64,000 bases of DNA from Phaeobacter gallaeciensis DSM 26640 (GTDB taxonomy: Bacteria > Pseudomonadota > Alphaproteobacteria > Rhodobacterales > Rhodobacteraceae). Positions 8,506 through 17,185 of this stretch are shown piece after piece. The position numbers and the translations under genes are program-made. The stretch covers positions 1,929,001 through 1,993,000 of the forward strand of contig NC_023137.1 of assembly GCF_000511385.1 (NCBI RefSeq), given 5' to 3'. How positions within the stretch are numbered: the first letter of the stretch is position 1; each line of letters opens with the position of its first letter. Below the pieces are notes generated by a model, which had not been told where the DNA came from, made no database searches, and saw nothing but the letters and a program-made list of their open reading frames with translations.

Positions 8506-9504
8506 ATGAAGCCGACCGTCGCCCCTTTTCCCGCTGCCCGCCCGCGTCGTTTGCGCAGCGCCCCTGCCCTGCGTAATCTGGTGCGCGAGACCACACTGAC
8601 CAGCGATGATCTGATCTGGCCGGTGTTTGTACGCGATGGCGACGGGATCGAGGAGCCGATCCCCTCCATGCCCGGCGTTACCCGGCGCAGCATTGACAAG
8701 GTGGTGGAGGCCGCGATTGAGGCGCAGGCGCTTGGCATCCCGGCGATCTGCCTGTTTCCCTATACCGACCCCAGTCTCAAAACCGAGGATTGCGCCGAGG
8801 CCTGGAGCCCGGACAATCTGGTCAACCGTGCCATCCGTGCCATTAAATCCGCCGCGCCGGATATTGCCGTGATGACCGATGTGGCGCTGGATCCTTATAA
8901 TATCAATGGTCACGACGGCTATGTGGTTGAGGGTGAGATCATCAATGACGAGACGGTCGAGGCGCTGGTCAAAATGACCGTGGCCCAGGCCGACTCAGGC
9001 GCGGATATCATCGGTCCCTCCGATATGATGGATGGCCGGATCGGAGCCATGCGACGCGCGCTGGAGGCCGCAGGCCACCGCAATGTCACTATCCTCTCTT
9101 ATGCCGCGAAATACGCCTCTGCCTATTATGGCCCGTTCCGCGACGCCGTCGGTGCCTCCGGAGCGCTCAAGGGAGACAAGAAAACCTATCAGATGGACCC
9201 CGGCAATACCGATGAGGCCCTGCGCATGATCGAACGCGATCTGGCTGAAGGCGCCGATATGGTGATGATCAAACCCGGTCTTGCCTATCTCGACATCTGC
9301 CAGCGGGTGAAATCCACTTTTGGCGCACCTACGTTTGCCTATCAGGTTTCCGGCGAATACGCGATGATCGAGGCCGCCGCCCAAAACGGCTGGATCGACG
9401 GCGAGCGCATCATGATGGAGAGTCTCATGGCCTTCAAACGCGCAGGCTGTGATGGGGTGTTGACCTATTACGCACCCGCAGCTGCACGACTGTTGAATGG
9501 CTAG
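8506..9504 (+). CDS. hemB: Delta-aminolevulinic acid dehydratase (porphobilinogen synthase)
   Basis: A 332-residue enzyme that condenses two 5-aminolevulinate molecules to porphobilinogen in haem, sirohaem, cobalamin and bacteriochlorophyll synthesis. The two Schiff-base lysines are in SYAAKYASAYYGPFRDA (about residue 202) and VMIKPGLAYLD (about 257). The metal-site segment is DVALDPYNINGHDG: it carries aspartates where zinc enzymes have three cysteines, so this is the Mg-activated or metal-independent alphaproteobacterial type. I chose ATG 8506 because GAGG lies five bases upstream; the frame is open much further 5' but that part is antisense to the neighbouring gene. The 198-bp gap 8308-8505 must hold both divergent promoters; I see no clear consensus elements in it. 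Confidence 0.97.
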   Translation: MKPTVAPFPAARPRRLRSAPALRNLVRETTLTSDDLIWPVFVRDGDGIEEPIPSMPGVTRRSIDKVVEAAIEAQALGIPAICLFPYTDPSLKTEDCAEAWSPDNLVNRAIRAIKSAAPDIAVMTDVALDPYNINGHDGYVVEGEIINDETVEALVKMTVAQADSGADIIGPSDMMDGRIGAMRRALEAAGHRNVTILSYAAKYASAYYGPFRDAVGASGALKGDKKTYQMDPGNTDEALRMIERDLAEGADMVMIKPGLAYLDICQRVKSTFGAPTFAYQVSGEYAMIEAAAQNGWIDGERIMMESLMAFKRAGCDGVLTYYAPAAARLLNG

Positions 9505-9714
9505 GTGACATAGGCGGTACCGCCGGACCCGCGGCGTGAATGATCGCGCAAAATTGCCGGCAGGAAGCCGCTGATTGCGCCTGTCTCAGTGATGACAGGC
9601 GGCAGCTTTCCGCGTATACCTTGCCGCAGAGCCAGAAAACTGGCCACAATTGAACAGTGACAGGCCGAGACGACAGCCCCGCGCGGCCCCGGCCCCAGAT
9701 AACAGGCAAACAAG

Positions 9715-10290
9715 ATGAGCAGTTCTAATTCTTCCCGTTTGACCCGGCGTGGCTTTGCGCTTGGCACGCTGGCTGGTGCTGGTGTCACCGCCGCATGTGG
9801 CAATGGTATCGGAAACAGCAACGCCTCCACCATCGATGCCCGCGTCGATGCAACCCTGAGCCAGATGTACAGCCAGTACCCCGGCGCTGTCACCCTGGCT
9901 GAGAAATCAACCGGCATGCTGGTGATGCCGCTGGTGACAGAGGCTGGCTTCTTCGTTGGCGGTGCCTTTGGTCGTGGCGCCCTGCGCATTGATGGCGTGA
10001 CGGTCGACTATTATTCCACGGTAAAGGGCAACGCAGGTCTGCAGATCGGCGCCCAGCAATATGCCCATGTGCTGTTCTTCATGACACAGGACGCACTCTC
10101 CAACTTCCGCCGCTCCTCCGGCTGGGCCGCTGGCGCCGATCTGGAGTATGTCATCCGCGACGAGGGCGACTCGTTGGCCGCTGACACCAATACGCTGAAC
10201 AGCCCGGTTCTTGCCGCTGTCTTCGGTCAGGCGGGCCTGCGCCTGGGGGCCACGCTGGAAGGAACCAAATATACCCGGATCATCCCCTGA
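9715..10290 (+). CDS. SYLF (YSC84)-domain lipoprotein with Tat signal
   Basis: A 191-residue protein. The N-terminus LTRRGFALGTLAGAGVTAACG combines a twin-arginine motif (S/T-R-R-x-F-x-L) with a lipobox (TAAC, Cys about residue 28), so it should be exported folded by Tat and lipidated. The mature part (residues about 55-191) is a SYLF/YSC84 domain, with the phrases KSTGMLVMPLVTEAGFFVGGAFGRG and a C-terminal glycine-rich barrel-like segment. SYLF domains bind phosphoinositides in eukaryotes; the bacterial role is unclear. Monocistronic, convergent with the dehydrogenase gene. The preceding 210-bp gap (9505-9714) shows no recognisable element apart from short GC-rich dyads. Confidence 0.88.
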   Translation: MSSSNSSRLTRRGFALGTLAGAGVTAACGNGIGNSNASTIDARVDATLSQMYSQYPGAVTLAEKSTGMLVMPLVTEAGFFVGGAFGRGALRIDGVTVDYYSTVKGNAGLQIGAQQYAHVLFFMTQDALSNFRRSSGWAAGADLEYVIRDEGDSLAADTNTLNSPVLAAVFGQAGLRLGATLEGTKYTRIIP

Positions 10291-10323
10291 TCCGCCCTGG
10301 CTGCGTGCGGTAATATCCGACTT

Positions 10324-10355
10324 ATCTTCTGGCTGAAAATATCCCCGCCGGAGGC
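10324..10355 (+). repeat. 32-bp intergenic repeat, copy 1
   Basis: The sequence matches 59903-59934 at 31 of 32 positions (key core AATATCCCCGCCGGAGGC). Both copies lie between convergent genes, and each is followed after one or two bases by an unrelated hairpin. Confidence 0.8.
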
Positions 10356-10356
10356 T

Positions 10357-10382
10357 ATGGCCTTTCCAATTGGAAAGGCCAT
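10357..10382. terminator. 26-bp perfect palindrome, likely terminator hairpin
   Basis: A perfect 13+13 palindrome centred on AATT, with outer arm ATGGCCTTTCC. It directly follows the 32-bp repeat and lies between the convergent SYLF and dehydrogenase genes. The T-runs are weak on both sides, so termination would be modest. Confidence 0.55.
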
Positions 10383-10401
10383 TGTTATTTCTCGCTTCTG
10401 C

Positions 10402-11274
10402 TTACTCAAACGCCTTCAAACGTTTGAACAGGCTGGAAGTATCCCAGCGCCCGCCGCCCAGTTTCTGCACATCCTTGTAGAACTGATCGACCAGTGCGGT
10501 CACCGGCAGACTGGCGCCCGTCTCCTCCGCCGCATCAAGGCAGATGCCCAGATCCTTGCGCATCCAGTCAACCGCAAACCCGTGCTCAAAATGGTCATCC
10601 AGCATCGTCTCATGCCGGTTGCTCATCTGCCAGCTTCCCGCAGCGCCTTGGCTGATCACCTCGACGACCGCGCGGCCATCCAGCCCGGCCTTGTCTGCAA
10701 AATGCAGGGCCTCGCTGAGCCCCTGAACCAACCCGGCAATCGCAATCTGATTGCACATCTTGGTCATCTGACCGGCGCCGCTTTCGCCGATCCGGCGGCA
10801 GATCCGTGCGTAAGCTGCGATAATCGGCTCGGCCTTGTCATAGGCCGCCTGATCACCGCCGCACATAACTGAGAGTACACCATTCTCAGCCCCGGCCTGA
10901 CCGCCGGAAATCGGCGCATCAACGAAGGACAGCCCCAGATCCACAGCGGCGGTGTTCAATTCGCGGGTCACCTTCGCCGACACCGTTGTGTGGTCCACGA
11001 AAACCGCGCCCGCAGCCATGTCAGCAAAGGCGCCAGTGTCGCCGAGGCACACGCTGCGCAAATCATCGTCATTGCCGACGCAGGCCATCACGAACTCCGC
11101 GCCCGCCACCGCCTCGCGCGGTGTCGCAGCGGCGGCGCCTTCATGCTCCTTTGCCCAGGCTTCCGCCTTTGCTGCGGTGCGGTTGTAGACGGTCACCTCA
11201 TGTCCAGCCGCAGCCAGATGACCCGCCATCGGATAGCCCATCACTCCCAAACCCAAGAATGCAACCTTCGCCAT
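10402..11274 (-). CDS. NAD(P)-dependent beta-hydroxyacid dehydrogenase (3-HIBADH/tartronate-semialdehyde reductase family)
   Basis: 290 residues. The N-terminal Rossmann fold has the family-specific FLGLGVMGYPMAGHLAAAGHEVTVYNR (residues 5-31). Substrate-binding DAPISGGQAGAENG lies near residue 118, and the catalytic lysine is in GAGQMTKMCNQ (about residue 167). Members reduce or oxidise 3-hydroxyisobutyrate, tartronate semialdehyde, glyoxylate/succinic semialdehyde or similar. The substrate is not evident and the neighbours give no pathway clue. Probably transcribed alone; divergent from the penicillin-acylase gene across 136 bp. Confidence 0.93.
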   Translation of the reverse strand: MAKVAFLGLGVMGYPMAGHLAAAGHEVTVYNRTAAKAEAWAKEHEGAAAATPREAVAGAEFVMACVGNDDDLRSVCLGDTGAFADMAAGAVFVDHTTVSAKVTRELNTAAVDLGLSFVDAPISGGQAGAENGVLSVMCGGDQAAYDKAEPIIAAYARICRRIGESGAGQMTKMCNQIAIAGLVQGLSEALHFADKAGLDGRAVVEVISQGAAGSWQMSNRHETMLDDHFEHGFAVDWMRKDLGICLDAAEETGASLPVTALVDQFYKDVQKLGGGRWDTSSLFKRLKAFE

Positions 11275-11410
11275 CTGCTTTCCCCCTGAAGCGTCTTGTC
11301 CTATGTTGGCGCCACCCTAACAGCCGCGCCGCCCGGTGCAATCTGCGAGGGCGAGAAACTGCGCCGTAACCGGGCCAATAACGTCAAAAATCTGAGGAAA
11401 CGCACCACCG

Positions 11411-13900
11411 ATGGGACTTCTCTTTCGCTGGCTCCTGCGCCTTGCCGCCGCTTTGATTCTACTCCTGGTGATGGGACTTGGCCTGGTCTATTTCCTCGCG
11501 GCGCAATCACTACCGGACTACAATAAGGAAATCACCCTTCCCGGCCTGCTCGCGCCGGTGGAGATTGTGCGTGATAACGCCAATGTGCCGCATATCTTCG
11601 GCAGCTATGGCGCCAGCGATGAAGACGTCTATTTTGGCCTCGGCTATGCCCATGCGCAGGATCGCCTGTGGCAGATGACCACGATGCGACGTACCGCCAT
11701 GGGCCGCCTGTCAGAGATCTTCGGCAGCCGCACGGTGCAGGTCGACACGCTGATCCGCCGCCTCGATATCTACCGTCTGGCGCAGCAATCCGTCGCCGCC
11801 CAGACCCCCGAAACCATGACCGCACTGCGCGCCTATTCCGCTGGGGTCAACGCACGCCTGCAGGAAATCAACGAGGACGCACTGGGGCGCGGCGCGCCGG
11901 AGATGTTCCTCTTTAACGTCCCAATGGCGCCATGGCAGCCTGCTGACAGCATCGCGGTGATGAAGCTGATGGGGCTCAAACTCTCTGGTCATATGCAGGA
12001 AGAAATCCTGCGCGCCCGTACCTCTCTGGCGTTGCCCGATTCCGACCGGTTGAAGGATATTCTGCCGGATGCGCCAGGCAACGGCGTTGCCGCGCTGCCG
12101 GAATATGCGGCGCTGTTTCCAGACCTGCCGCGCCATGCCGGCGCCAGCACGGACATCAGCCAGACCCTGCCCTTCATGCCCATCGCCCCCCGTGGGCTGG
12201 CAGGCGCGTCCAATGCCTGGGCCGCCGCCCCCAGCCGGTCTGCGGCGGGGGGGACCCTGTTGGCCAACGATCCGCATCTGGAGCTGACCGCCCCCGGCGT
12301 GTGGTATCTGGCGCGGCTGGAACTGGGCACCGGCGGTGTCATCGGCGCCACCATTCCCGGCATCCCCGCCGTCATCTCCGGCCGTTCGGACCTGCTGGGC
12401 TGGGGCGTGACCTCCTCTTATATGGATGATCAGGATCTGTTCATCGAACAACTGAACCCCGACAATGCCGAGGAATACAAAACCGCTGATGGATACAAGC
12501 GCTTCACCAGCCGCCCCTCGATCATCAATATCAAGGACGAAACCCCGGTCACCCTAACCCTGCGCTGGACCGACAATGGCCCCGTACTACCGCGATCCCT
12601 GTTCGATCTTGCAGCCATTACGCCGCCGGGTCACGTTGTCAGCCTTGGCTGGACGGGCCTCAGCGCCGACGATACCTCCATAAGCGCCGCACTGGAGCTG
12701 ATGCGTGCGAACTCCGTGGCTCAGGCGATTGAGATCAGCGAAGGCTATATCGCCCCCTCGCAGAACCTGACCCTTGCCGACAAGACAACCATCGCCCTGA
12801 AAACTGTCGGCGCCATCCCGCAGCGTGACGCCCGCCATCAGAGCCAGGGCCGGATGCCCAGCCAAGGTTGGCGGAGCGAGAACCAATGGCAGGGCCGCGC
12901 GCCTTATGCTGCCAACCCTGAGTTTGTCTCCCCTATCGGAGGCATCCTCGGAAACACCAACAACAAGCTCTTGGACCGCCCGTTCCCCAATCACGTCTCT
13001 TACACCTGGGGGGATACTCAGCGGATCAATCGCTGGAAGAAGCTGATGCAGGACCGGCAAGTCCACACTCGTGACAGCTTCATCGAGGCACAGCTGGATA
13101 CCGTGTCTTATACCGCCCGCACGCTCCTGCCTTTGATCGGTGCCGATCTATGGTTCACAGGTGAGGCCGCCGCCGAAGGCACACGCGAGCGTCAGCGCCA
13201 GATCGCCCTGTCTCTGTTGTCAGAGTGGAACGGCGAGATGAACGAACATCTGCCAGAGCCCCTGATCTATGCCGCCTGGGTCCGGGCTTTGCAAAAACGT
13301 CTGATCACGGACGACCTTGGGCCGCTGACCGCTGAATTCACGCAAGTAGACCCCCTGTTCCTTGAGCGGGTGTTCCGCAATGTTGAGGGCGCATCGGCCT
13401 GGTGCGACATCCGCCAAAGCGCGCCCTCAGAAACCTGTAGCGAACTGGCCCGCCTGGCGCTGGACGATGCGCTGATCTGGATCGAAGAGACCTATGGTAA
13501 CGCCTTGGAATCATTGCGTTGGGGCGATGCGCATCAGGCGACACAGAACCACGAGGTGCTCGGGGATGTACCGCTGCTGCGGGTATTCGTGAACATCCGC
13601 CAGTCCACCAGCGGAGGTGACAATACGCTGCAACGGGGGCGCACGTCTGGTGAAGGGAAACACCCGTTCCGCAATGTGCACGCCGCAGGCTATCGCGGAG
13701 TCTATGATTTTGCCGATCCCGACAGTTCTGTCTTCATCATCGCCAGCGGACAATCAGGGCACTTCCTGTCACGCTATTACGACGACATGTCCCAGCTCTG
13801 GCGGCGAGGAGAATATATCCCGATGTCACTGGATGAGGATCTGGCCCGTGCGGCCTCCGTTGGTGTCACGCGCCTGATCCCGGCAACCGCCACCGAGTGA
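11411..13900 (+). CDS. Penicillin-acylase-family Ntn hydrolase, membrane-anchored (possible acyl-homoserine-lactone acylase)
   Basis: 829 residues. An N-terminal anchor (residues about 8-30, LRLAAALILLLVMGLGLVYFLAA) is followed by the alpha chain with RDNANVPHIFG. The nucleophile is Ser267 in GASNAWAAAPSRS, where autoproteolysis would free the catalytic Ser, then LLANDPHLELTAPGVWYLARL and the beta-chain motif GNTNNKLLDRPFP. The C-terminal catalytic part includes HPFRNVHAAGYRGVYDF. The family hydrolyses beta-lactam side chains, N-acyl-homoserine lactones or cyclic imides in the periplasm. Quorum-signal degradation or turnover is plausible in a roseobacter but is inference. A GAGGA lies 12 bases before the start. 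Monocistronic with its own terminator. Confidence 0.92.
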   Translation: MGLLFRWLLRLAAALILLLVMGLGLVYFLAAQSLPDYNKEITLPGLLAPVEIVRDNANVPHIFGSYGASDEDVYFGLGYAHAQDRLWQMTTMRRTAMGRLSEIFGSRTVQVDTLIRRLDIYRLAQQSVAAQTPETMTALRAYSAGVNARLQEINEDALGRGAPEMFLFNVPMAPWQPADSIAVMKLMGLKLSGHMQEEILRARTSLALPDSDRLKDILPDAPGNGVAALPEYAALFPDLPRHAGASTDISQTLPFMPIAPRGLAGASNAWAAAPSRSAAGGTLLANDPHLELTAPGVWYLARLELGTGGVIGATIPGIPAVISGRSDLLGWGVTSSYMDDQDLFIEQLNPDNAEEYKTADGYKRFTSRPSIINIKDETPVTLTLRWTDNGPVLPRSLFDLAAITPPGHVVSLGWTGLSADDTSISAALELMRANSVAQAIEISEGYIAPSQNLTLADKTTIALKTVGAIPQRDARHQSQGRMPSQGWRSENQWQGRAPYAANPEFVSPIGGILGNTNNKLLDRPFPNHVSYTWGDTQRINRWKKLMQDRQVHTRDSFIEAQLDTVSYTARTLLPLIGADLWFTGEAAAEGTRERQRQIALSLLSEWNGEMNEHLPEPLIYAAWVRALQKRLITDDLGPLTAEFTQVDPLFLERVFRNVEGASAWCDIRQSAPSETCSELARLALDDALIWIEETYGNALESLRWGDAHQATQNHEVLGDVPLLRVFVNIRQSTSGGDNTLQRGRTSGEGKHPFRNVHAAGYRGVYDFADPDSSVFIIASGQSGHFLSRYYDDMSQLWRRGEYIPMSLDEDLARAASVGVTRLIPATATE

Positions 13901-13940
13901 CCGCAGCAGAGACCGCCCCTAACCGCCTGCCGTAAACCAA

Positions 13941-13975
13941 AAACCCCGCTACCGAATGGGCTGCGGGGGTTTCTT
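13941..13975 (+). terminator. Intrinsic terminator after the acylase gene
   Basis: The GC stem AACCCCGC/GCGGGGGTT (about 13942-13949 with 13963-13971, one bulge) is followed by TTTCTTT. A-rich sequence to the left would also let it serve hflX on the minus strand. Confidence 0.75.
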
Positions 13976-13997
13976 TATGACCTGTCAGAAACGTTGA

Positions 13998-15269
13998 TTA
14001 GAGCGCAGCGAAACGATTTTTCTGGGTCTCGGTCCACAGAACCGTCAATTCGAACCCGGTCTCTGTCTGGGTTTCGCTTTGCACCACATCCTGCTCAAAT
14101 AGCCAGGCACGCTGTTTTCCTTGCGCAAATGTCAGGGTGATCTCATCCTCATGGCGGACCAAGCGCAGCTTGGCGGTGATATCCGCAAGCAGATCCTCCA
14201 GCCCCTCGCCACTGATCGCTGAGATCGCGTGGATACCCTCTTCCCGCTCCGCGCGCTGGCGGCGGGCCTCGGCCTGTTCATCGTCCAGCAGATCCAGCTT
14301 GTTCCAGACCTCCAGCCGCGCGCGACTGTCATCCACCCCAAGAGAGGTCAGAATGCTCTCGACATCTGCAGCCTGGTTTTGGGTCTCGTCATGGCTGATG
14401 TCGCGTACATGCACGACCACATCCGCGGCCAACACCTCTTCCAGCGTGGCGCGGAAGGCCGCGACCAGCTCTGTCGGCAGATCCGAGATAAAACCAACCG
14501 TATCCGACAGGATGATTTCCGGCCCATCAGGCAGCTGCACCCGGCGCATGGTTGGGTCCAAAGTGGCAAAGAGCATATCCTTCGCCATCACCTCAGCCCC
14601 GGTCAACCGATTGAACAACGTGGACTTTCCGGCGTTGGTATAGCCGACCAGCGCCACAATCGGATAGGGGACCTTCGCCCGTGCCGCACGATGCAGCGTT
14701 CGGGTTTTGACCACCTTGTCCAGCTGACGGCGCAAGCGCACCAGCTGTTCGTCGATGGCACGCCGGTCCGCCTCGATCTGGGTTTCGCCGGGACCACCGA
14801 CAAAGCCAAGTCCGCCCCGCTGACGCTCCAAGTGGGTCCAGGCCCGCACCAATCGCGTCCGCTGATAGCTGAGCGCCGCCATCTCGACCTGCAGCACGCC
14901 TTCACGGGTGCGCGCCCGATCCGAGAAAATCTCAAGGATCAGCCCGGTCCGATCCAGGATCTTGACCTTCCAGGCCTTTTCCAGATTGCGCTGCTGCACC
15001 GGTGAGACCGGGCCATCAATCAACACCAGTTCCACCTCTTCATCGTGGAACAGCGTTTTCAACTCATCGATTTTACCCGATCCAAACAACATACCCGCAT
15101 GCGCCTTAGGCAGGCGCACCACATCGGAACCGATCACCTCAATGTCGGGCAGGGCCTCGGCCAAGGACACGCCCTCCGCAAGGGCGGACACCGGGTCACG
15201 GCGGTCGCGGTCTGATTTGATATCGGGATGCACCACCCAAGCACGGGTGGGCGTCCTATCATGCTCCAT
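13998..15269 (-). CDS. hflX: Ribosome-associated GTPase HflX
   Basis: 423 residues from the ATG at 15269, which overlaps the hfq stop as TGATG. A TTG one codon upstream is also possible. HflX splits stalled ribosomes under stress. Visible: N-terminal HflX domain, coiled region with GGLGFVGGPGETQIEADRR (residues 152-170), G1 GYTNAGKST (209-217), G3 DTVGFISDLP, G4 NKLD, and a C-terminal domain. It sits directly downstream of hfq, as in many proteobacteria, and will be co-transcribed and translationally coupled. Confidence 0.96.
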   Translation of the reverse strand: MEHDRTPTRAWVVHPDIKSDRDRRDPVSALAEGVSLAEALPDIEVIGSDVVRLPKAHAGMLFGSGKIDELKTLFHDEEVELVLIDGPVSPVQQRNLEKAWKVKILDRTGLILEIFSDRARTREGVLQVEMAALSYQRTRLVRAWTHLERQRGGLGFVGGPGETQIEADRRAIDEQLVRLRRQLDKVVKTRTLHRAARAKVPYPIVALVGYTNAGKSTLFNRLTGAEVMAKDMLFATLDPTMRRVQLPDGPEIILSDTVGFISDLPTELVAAFRATLEEVLAADVVVHVRDISHDETQNQAADVESILTSLGVDDSRARLEVWNKLDLLDDEQAEARRQRAEREEGIHAISAISGEGLEDLLADITAKLRLVRHEDEITLTFAQGKQRAWLFEQDVVQSETQTETGFELTVLWTETQKNRFAAL

Positions 15270-15508
15270 CAAGAGGCGTCTTCACCTTCATAAAGGCTGA
15301 TCGGCTGGGCAGGCATGATCGTGGAGATCGCATGTTTGTAAACCAGTTGCGACTGCCCGTCCCGACGCAGCAGGACACAGAAATTGTCAAACCATGTGAT
15401 CACACCCTGCAACTTTACACCGTTGATCAGAAAGATGGTGACCGGAACCTTGGTTTTACGAACGTGGTTCAGGAAGGCATCCTGAAGATTCTGTCTGTCC
15501 GAAGCCAT
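15269..15508 (-). CDS. hfq: RNA chaperone Hfq
   Basis: 79 residues, with the Sm1 motif ([27 protein letters not shown]) and the Sm2 motif ([10 protein letters not shown], where E. coli has YKHAIST). Hfq hexamers pair sRNAs with mRNAs. It has the short C-terminal tail usual for alphaproteobacteria ([12 protein letters not shown]). First gene of the hfq-hflX pair. The 128-bp gap to trkH (15509-15636) is the probable promoter region and contains several AT-rich stretches, but I could not fix a promoter. Confidence 0.97.
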   Translation of the reverse strand: MASDRQNLQDAFLNHVRKTKVPVTIFLINGVKLQGVITWFDNFCVLLRRDGQSQLVYKHAISTIMPAQPISLYEGEDAS

Positions 15509-15636
15509 TATTATTATCTCGCCTTTGTTCTTGTCGCGCTGCGGACCAGCGCCCTGTTAATGAATACTATGAACGCAGATAGTCGGAGTTTCCACCCGAA
15601 AATTACTCATATGACATTCACGGTAACCATGATTGA

Positions 15637-17184
15637 TCAACTGCGCCAGAGGTTTGGTGTCATCAGCGCGATGATCGCCAGAGTTTCCAACCGCCCCAGC
15701 ACCATGGCAAAGCACAGGATCAGCTTTGCAGTGGCCGTCAGATGGATAAGCGCGATGGGTTCTGACCCCGCGATTTCCGTCAGCGGCCCTGTGGTTGAGA
15801 GTGTTGCAATGGTCAGAATCAGCGCCTGTTCAAAATCCGACCCCACAGCGGCCAGGCTGATGCTGATCACTGCCAGCGACAGCGCAAACAGCATAAAAAA
15901 CACCCAAGCCACGAAGGCGCCATTGCGTTGTAGCCGTCGGTTGCCCTTGCCCTCATTGCTGACAGACGATGGGTGAACCAACCGTTCCATCTCCCGCAAC
16001 CCATTGAGGTAGAGCGCATAAACGCGCAGCAGCTTCACACCGCCCGCCGTGGTTGCCACGCCACCACCAATCACCGCCAGCCCCAGAAGGATCATGCCGG
16101 GCGTATTCAACCCCGACCATTGCCGCGCAGTTTCCCAATCAGCACTTTCAAACCCGGTGGTCGACAGGAATGACAGAACGGTAAACGTCGCCCCCCACCA
16201 GGAATGTAGCCCCTGCATCAGATCGCTGGTGGTCGCGACATCAAAACTGGCGATCCAATGGCGCAGGAACAGCAGCAACGGCACGCCAAAAACAATCAGA
16301 AGACCAATGCGAAACTCAGGGTCCCTGTCCAGCCGACTATGGCCGCTGGTCACCGTATCAGCGGAAAAAGTCAGCCGCGACAGGGCAAAGAACATGAACA
16401 GAAACATCACCATTTCGCCGCCAAGCCCACTGGCACCATTCTCCACCCCGCCAACGGCCGAAATACCGGAGGTGGCCAGAACCGACATCGCATGGCCGAG
16501 CGCGACCAAGGCCGTCTCGCCGGTGATAATCAGCAAAATCCACAGCACCAGTGTCAGCCCGGCATAAAGCGGCGCGAGGGTTTTGGTTACCACCACCAAC
16601 TTGCGACGCGGATCCGCGCGCTGCATGTGCAGGGGTGTTTCGGTACCCCGCCCCGGCTCGCCCCGTGCGGTCACCTCAAACCCGCCCAGCGACAGCGGTG
16701 CGAGAATGGCCGAGGCCGCCACCCACATCAGCAGCCCCCCAAGCCAGCCGACCATCGCGCGCCACAAATGTACGCTGGGCGGCAACCGGTTCGGGTCGGC
16801 AAATACATCCGCACCCGTTGTTGTTATGGCGCTGACCATGTCGAAATAGGCGTTAAGGTAACTGGTATTTCCCAGCGCATCCTGCACCGGAACCGCCAGA
16901 AATGCAGGCAGTACAGCAAAGCTGGCCAGCAGTGAGGTCAACTGTCCGGGCATACTATAGCGCGGCACGCGGTTGCCCATCGACAGCCCGACAAGCACAA
17001 CCACCATTAGCCCTACGACACCAGAGTAGAAAAAGCTGCGCGAGGTCTGATGATCATCCAGGATCAGCGCATGGATGGCCGGCACCCACATCGCTAGCGC
17101 CGCTACCAATAGGATCAGCAGAAACAGCGGCAGGCGCAGGAGGCCCCGTGTCCTCTCCTGCGAGGGTTTGCGGTGCCGCGACAT
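15637..17184 (-). CDS. trkH: Trk potassium uptake system membrane subunit TrkH
   Basis: A 515-residue polytopic membrane protein that forms the K+ pore with TrkA as gate. Pore-loop selectivity segments are visible: DMVSAITTTGADVF (about 135), HAMSVLATSGISAVGG, LSFLSTTGFESADW (about 338) and IATLSTTGPLTEIAG (about 466). These are the four TTG/TSG-type filters. I chose the start MSRHRKPSQ (17184), one base beyond the trkA TAA stop, which implies coupling. Five extra residues upstream are possible. Confidence 0.95.
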   Translation of the reverse strand: MSRHRKPSQERTRGLLRLPLFLLILLVAALAMWVPAIHALILDDHQTSRSFFYSGVVGLMVVVLVGLSMGNRVPRYSMPGQLTSLLASFAVLPAFLAVPVQDALGNTSYLNAYFDMVSAITTTGADVFADPNRLPPSVHLWRAMVGWLGGLLMWVAASAILAPLSLGGFEVTARGEPGRGTETPLHMQRADPRRKLVVVTKTLAPLYAGLTLVLWILLIITGETALVALGHAMSVLATSGISAVGGVENGASGLGGEMVMFLFMFFALSRLTFSADTVTSGHSRLDRDPEFRIGLLIVFGVPLLLFLRHWIASFDVATTSDLMQGLHSWWGATFTVLSFLSTTGFESADWETARQWSGLNTPGMILLGLAVIGGGVATTAGGVKLLRVYALYLNGLREMERLVHPSSVSNEGKGNRRLQRNGAFVAWVFFMLFALSLAVISISLAAVGSDFEQALILTIATLSTTGPLTEIAGSEPIALIHLTATAKLILCFAMVLGRLETLAIIALMTPNLWRS

Positions 17185-17185
17185 C

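Noticed and set aside
8308..8913. N-terminal extension of the minus-strand membrane protein across hemB
   Set aside because: The extension is antisense to hemB; a GTG with GAGAAGG at 8307 gives the membrane protein a normal start.
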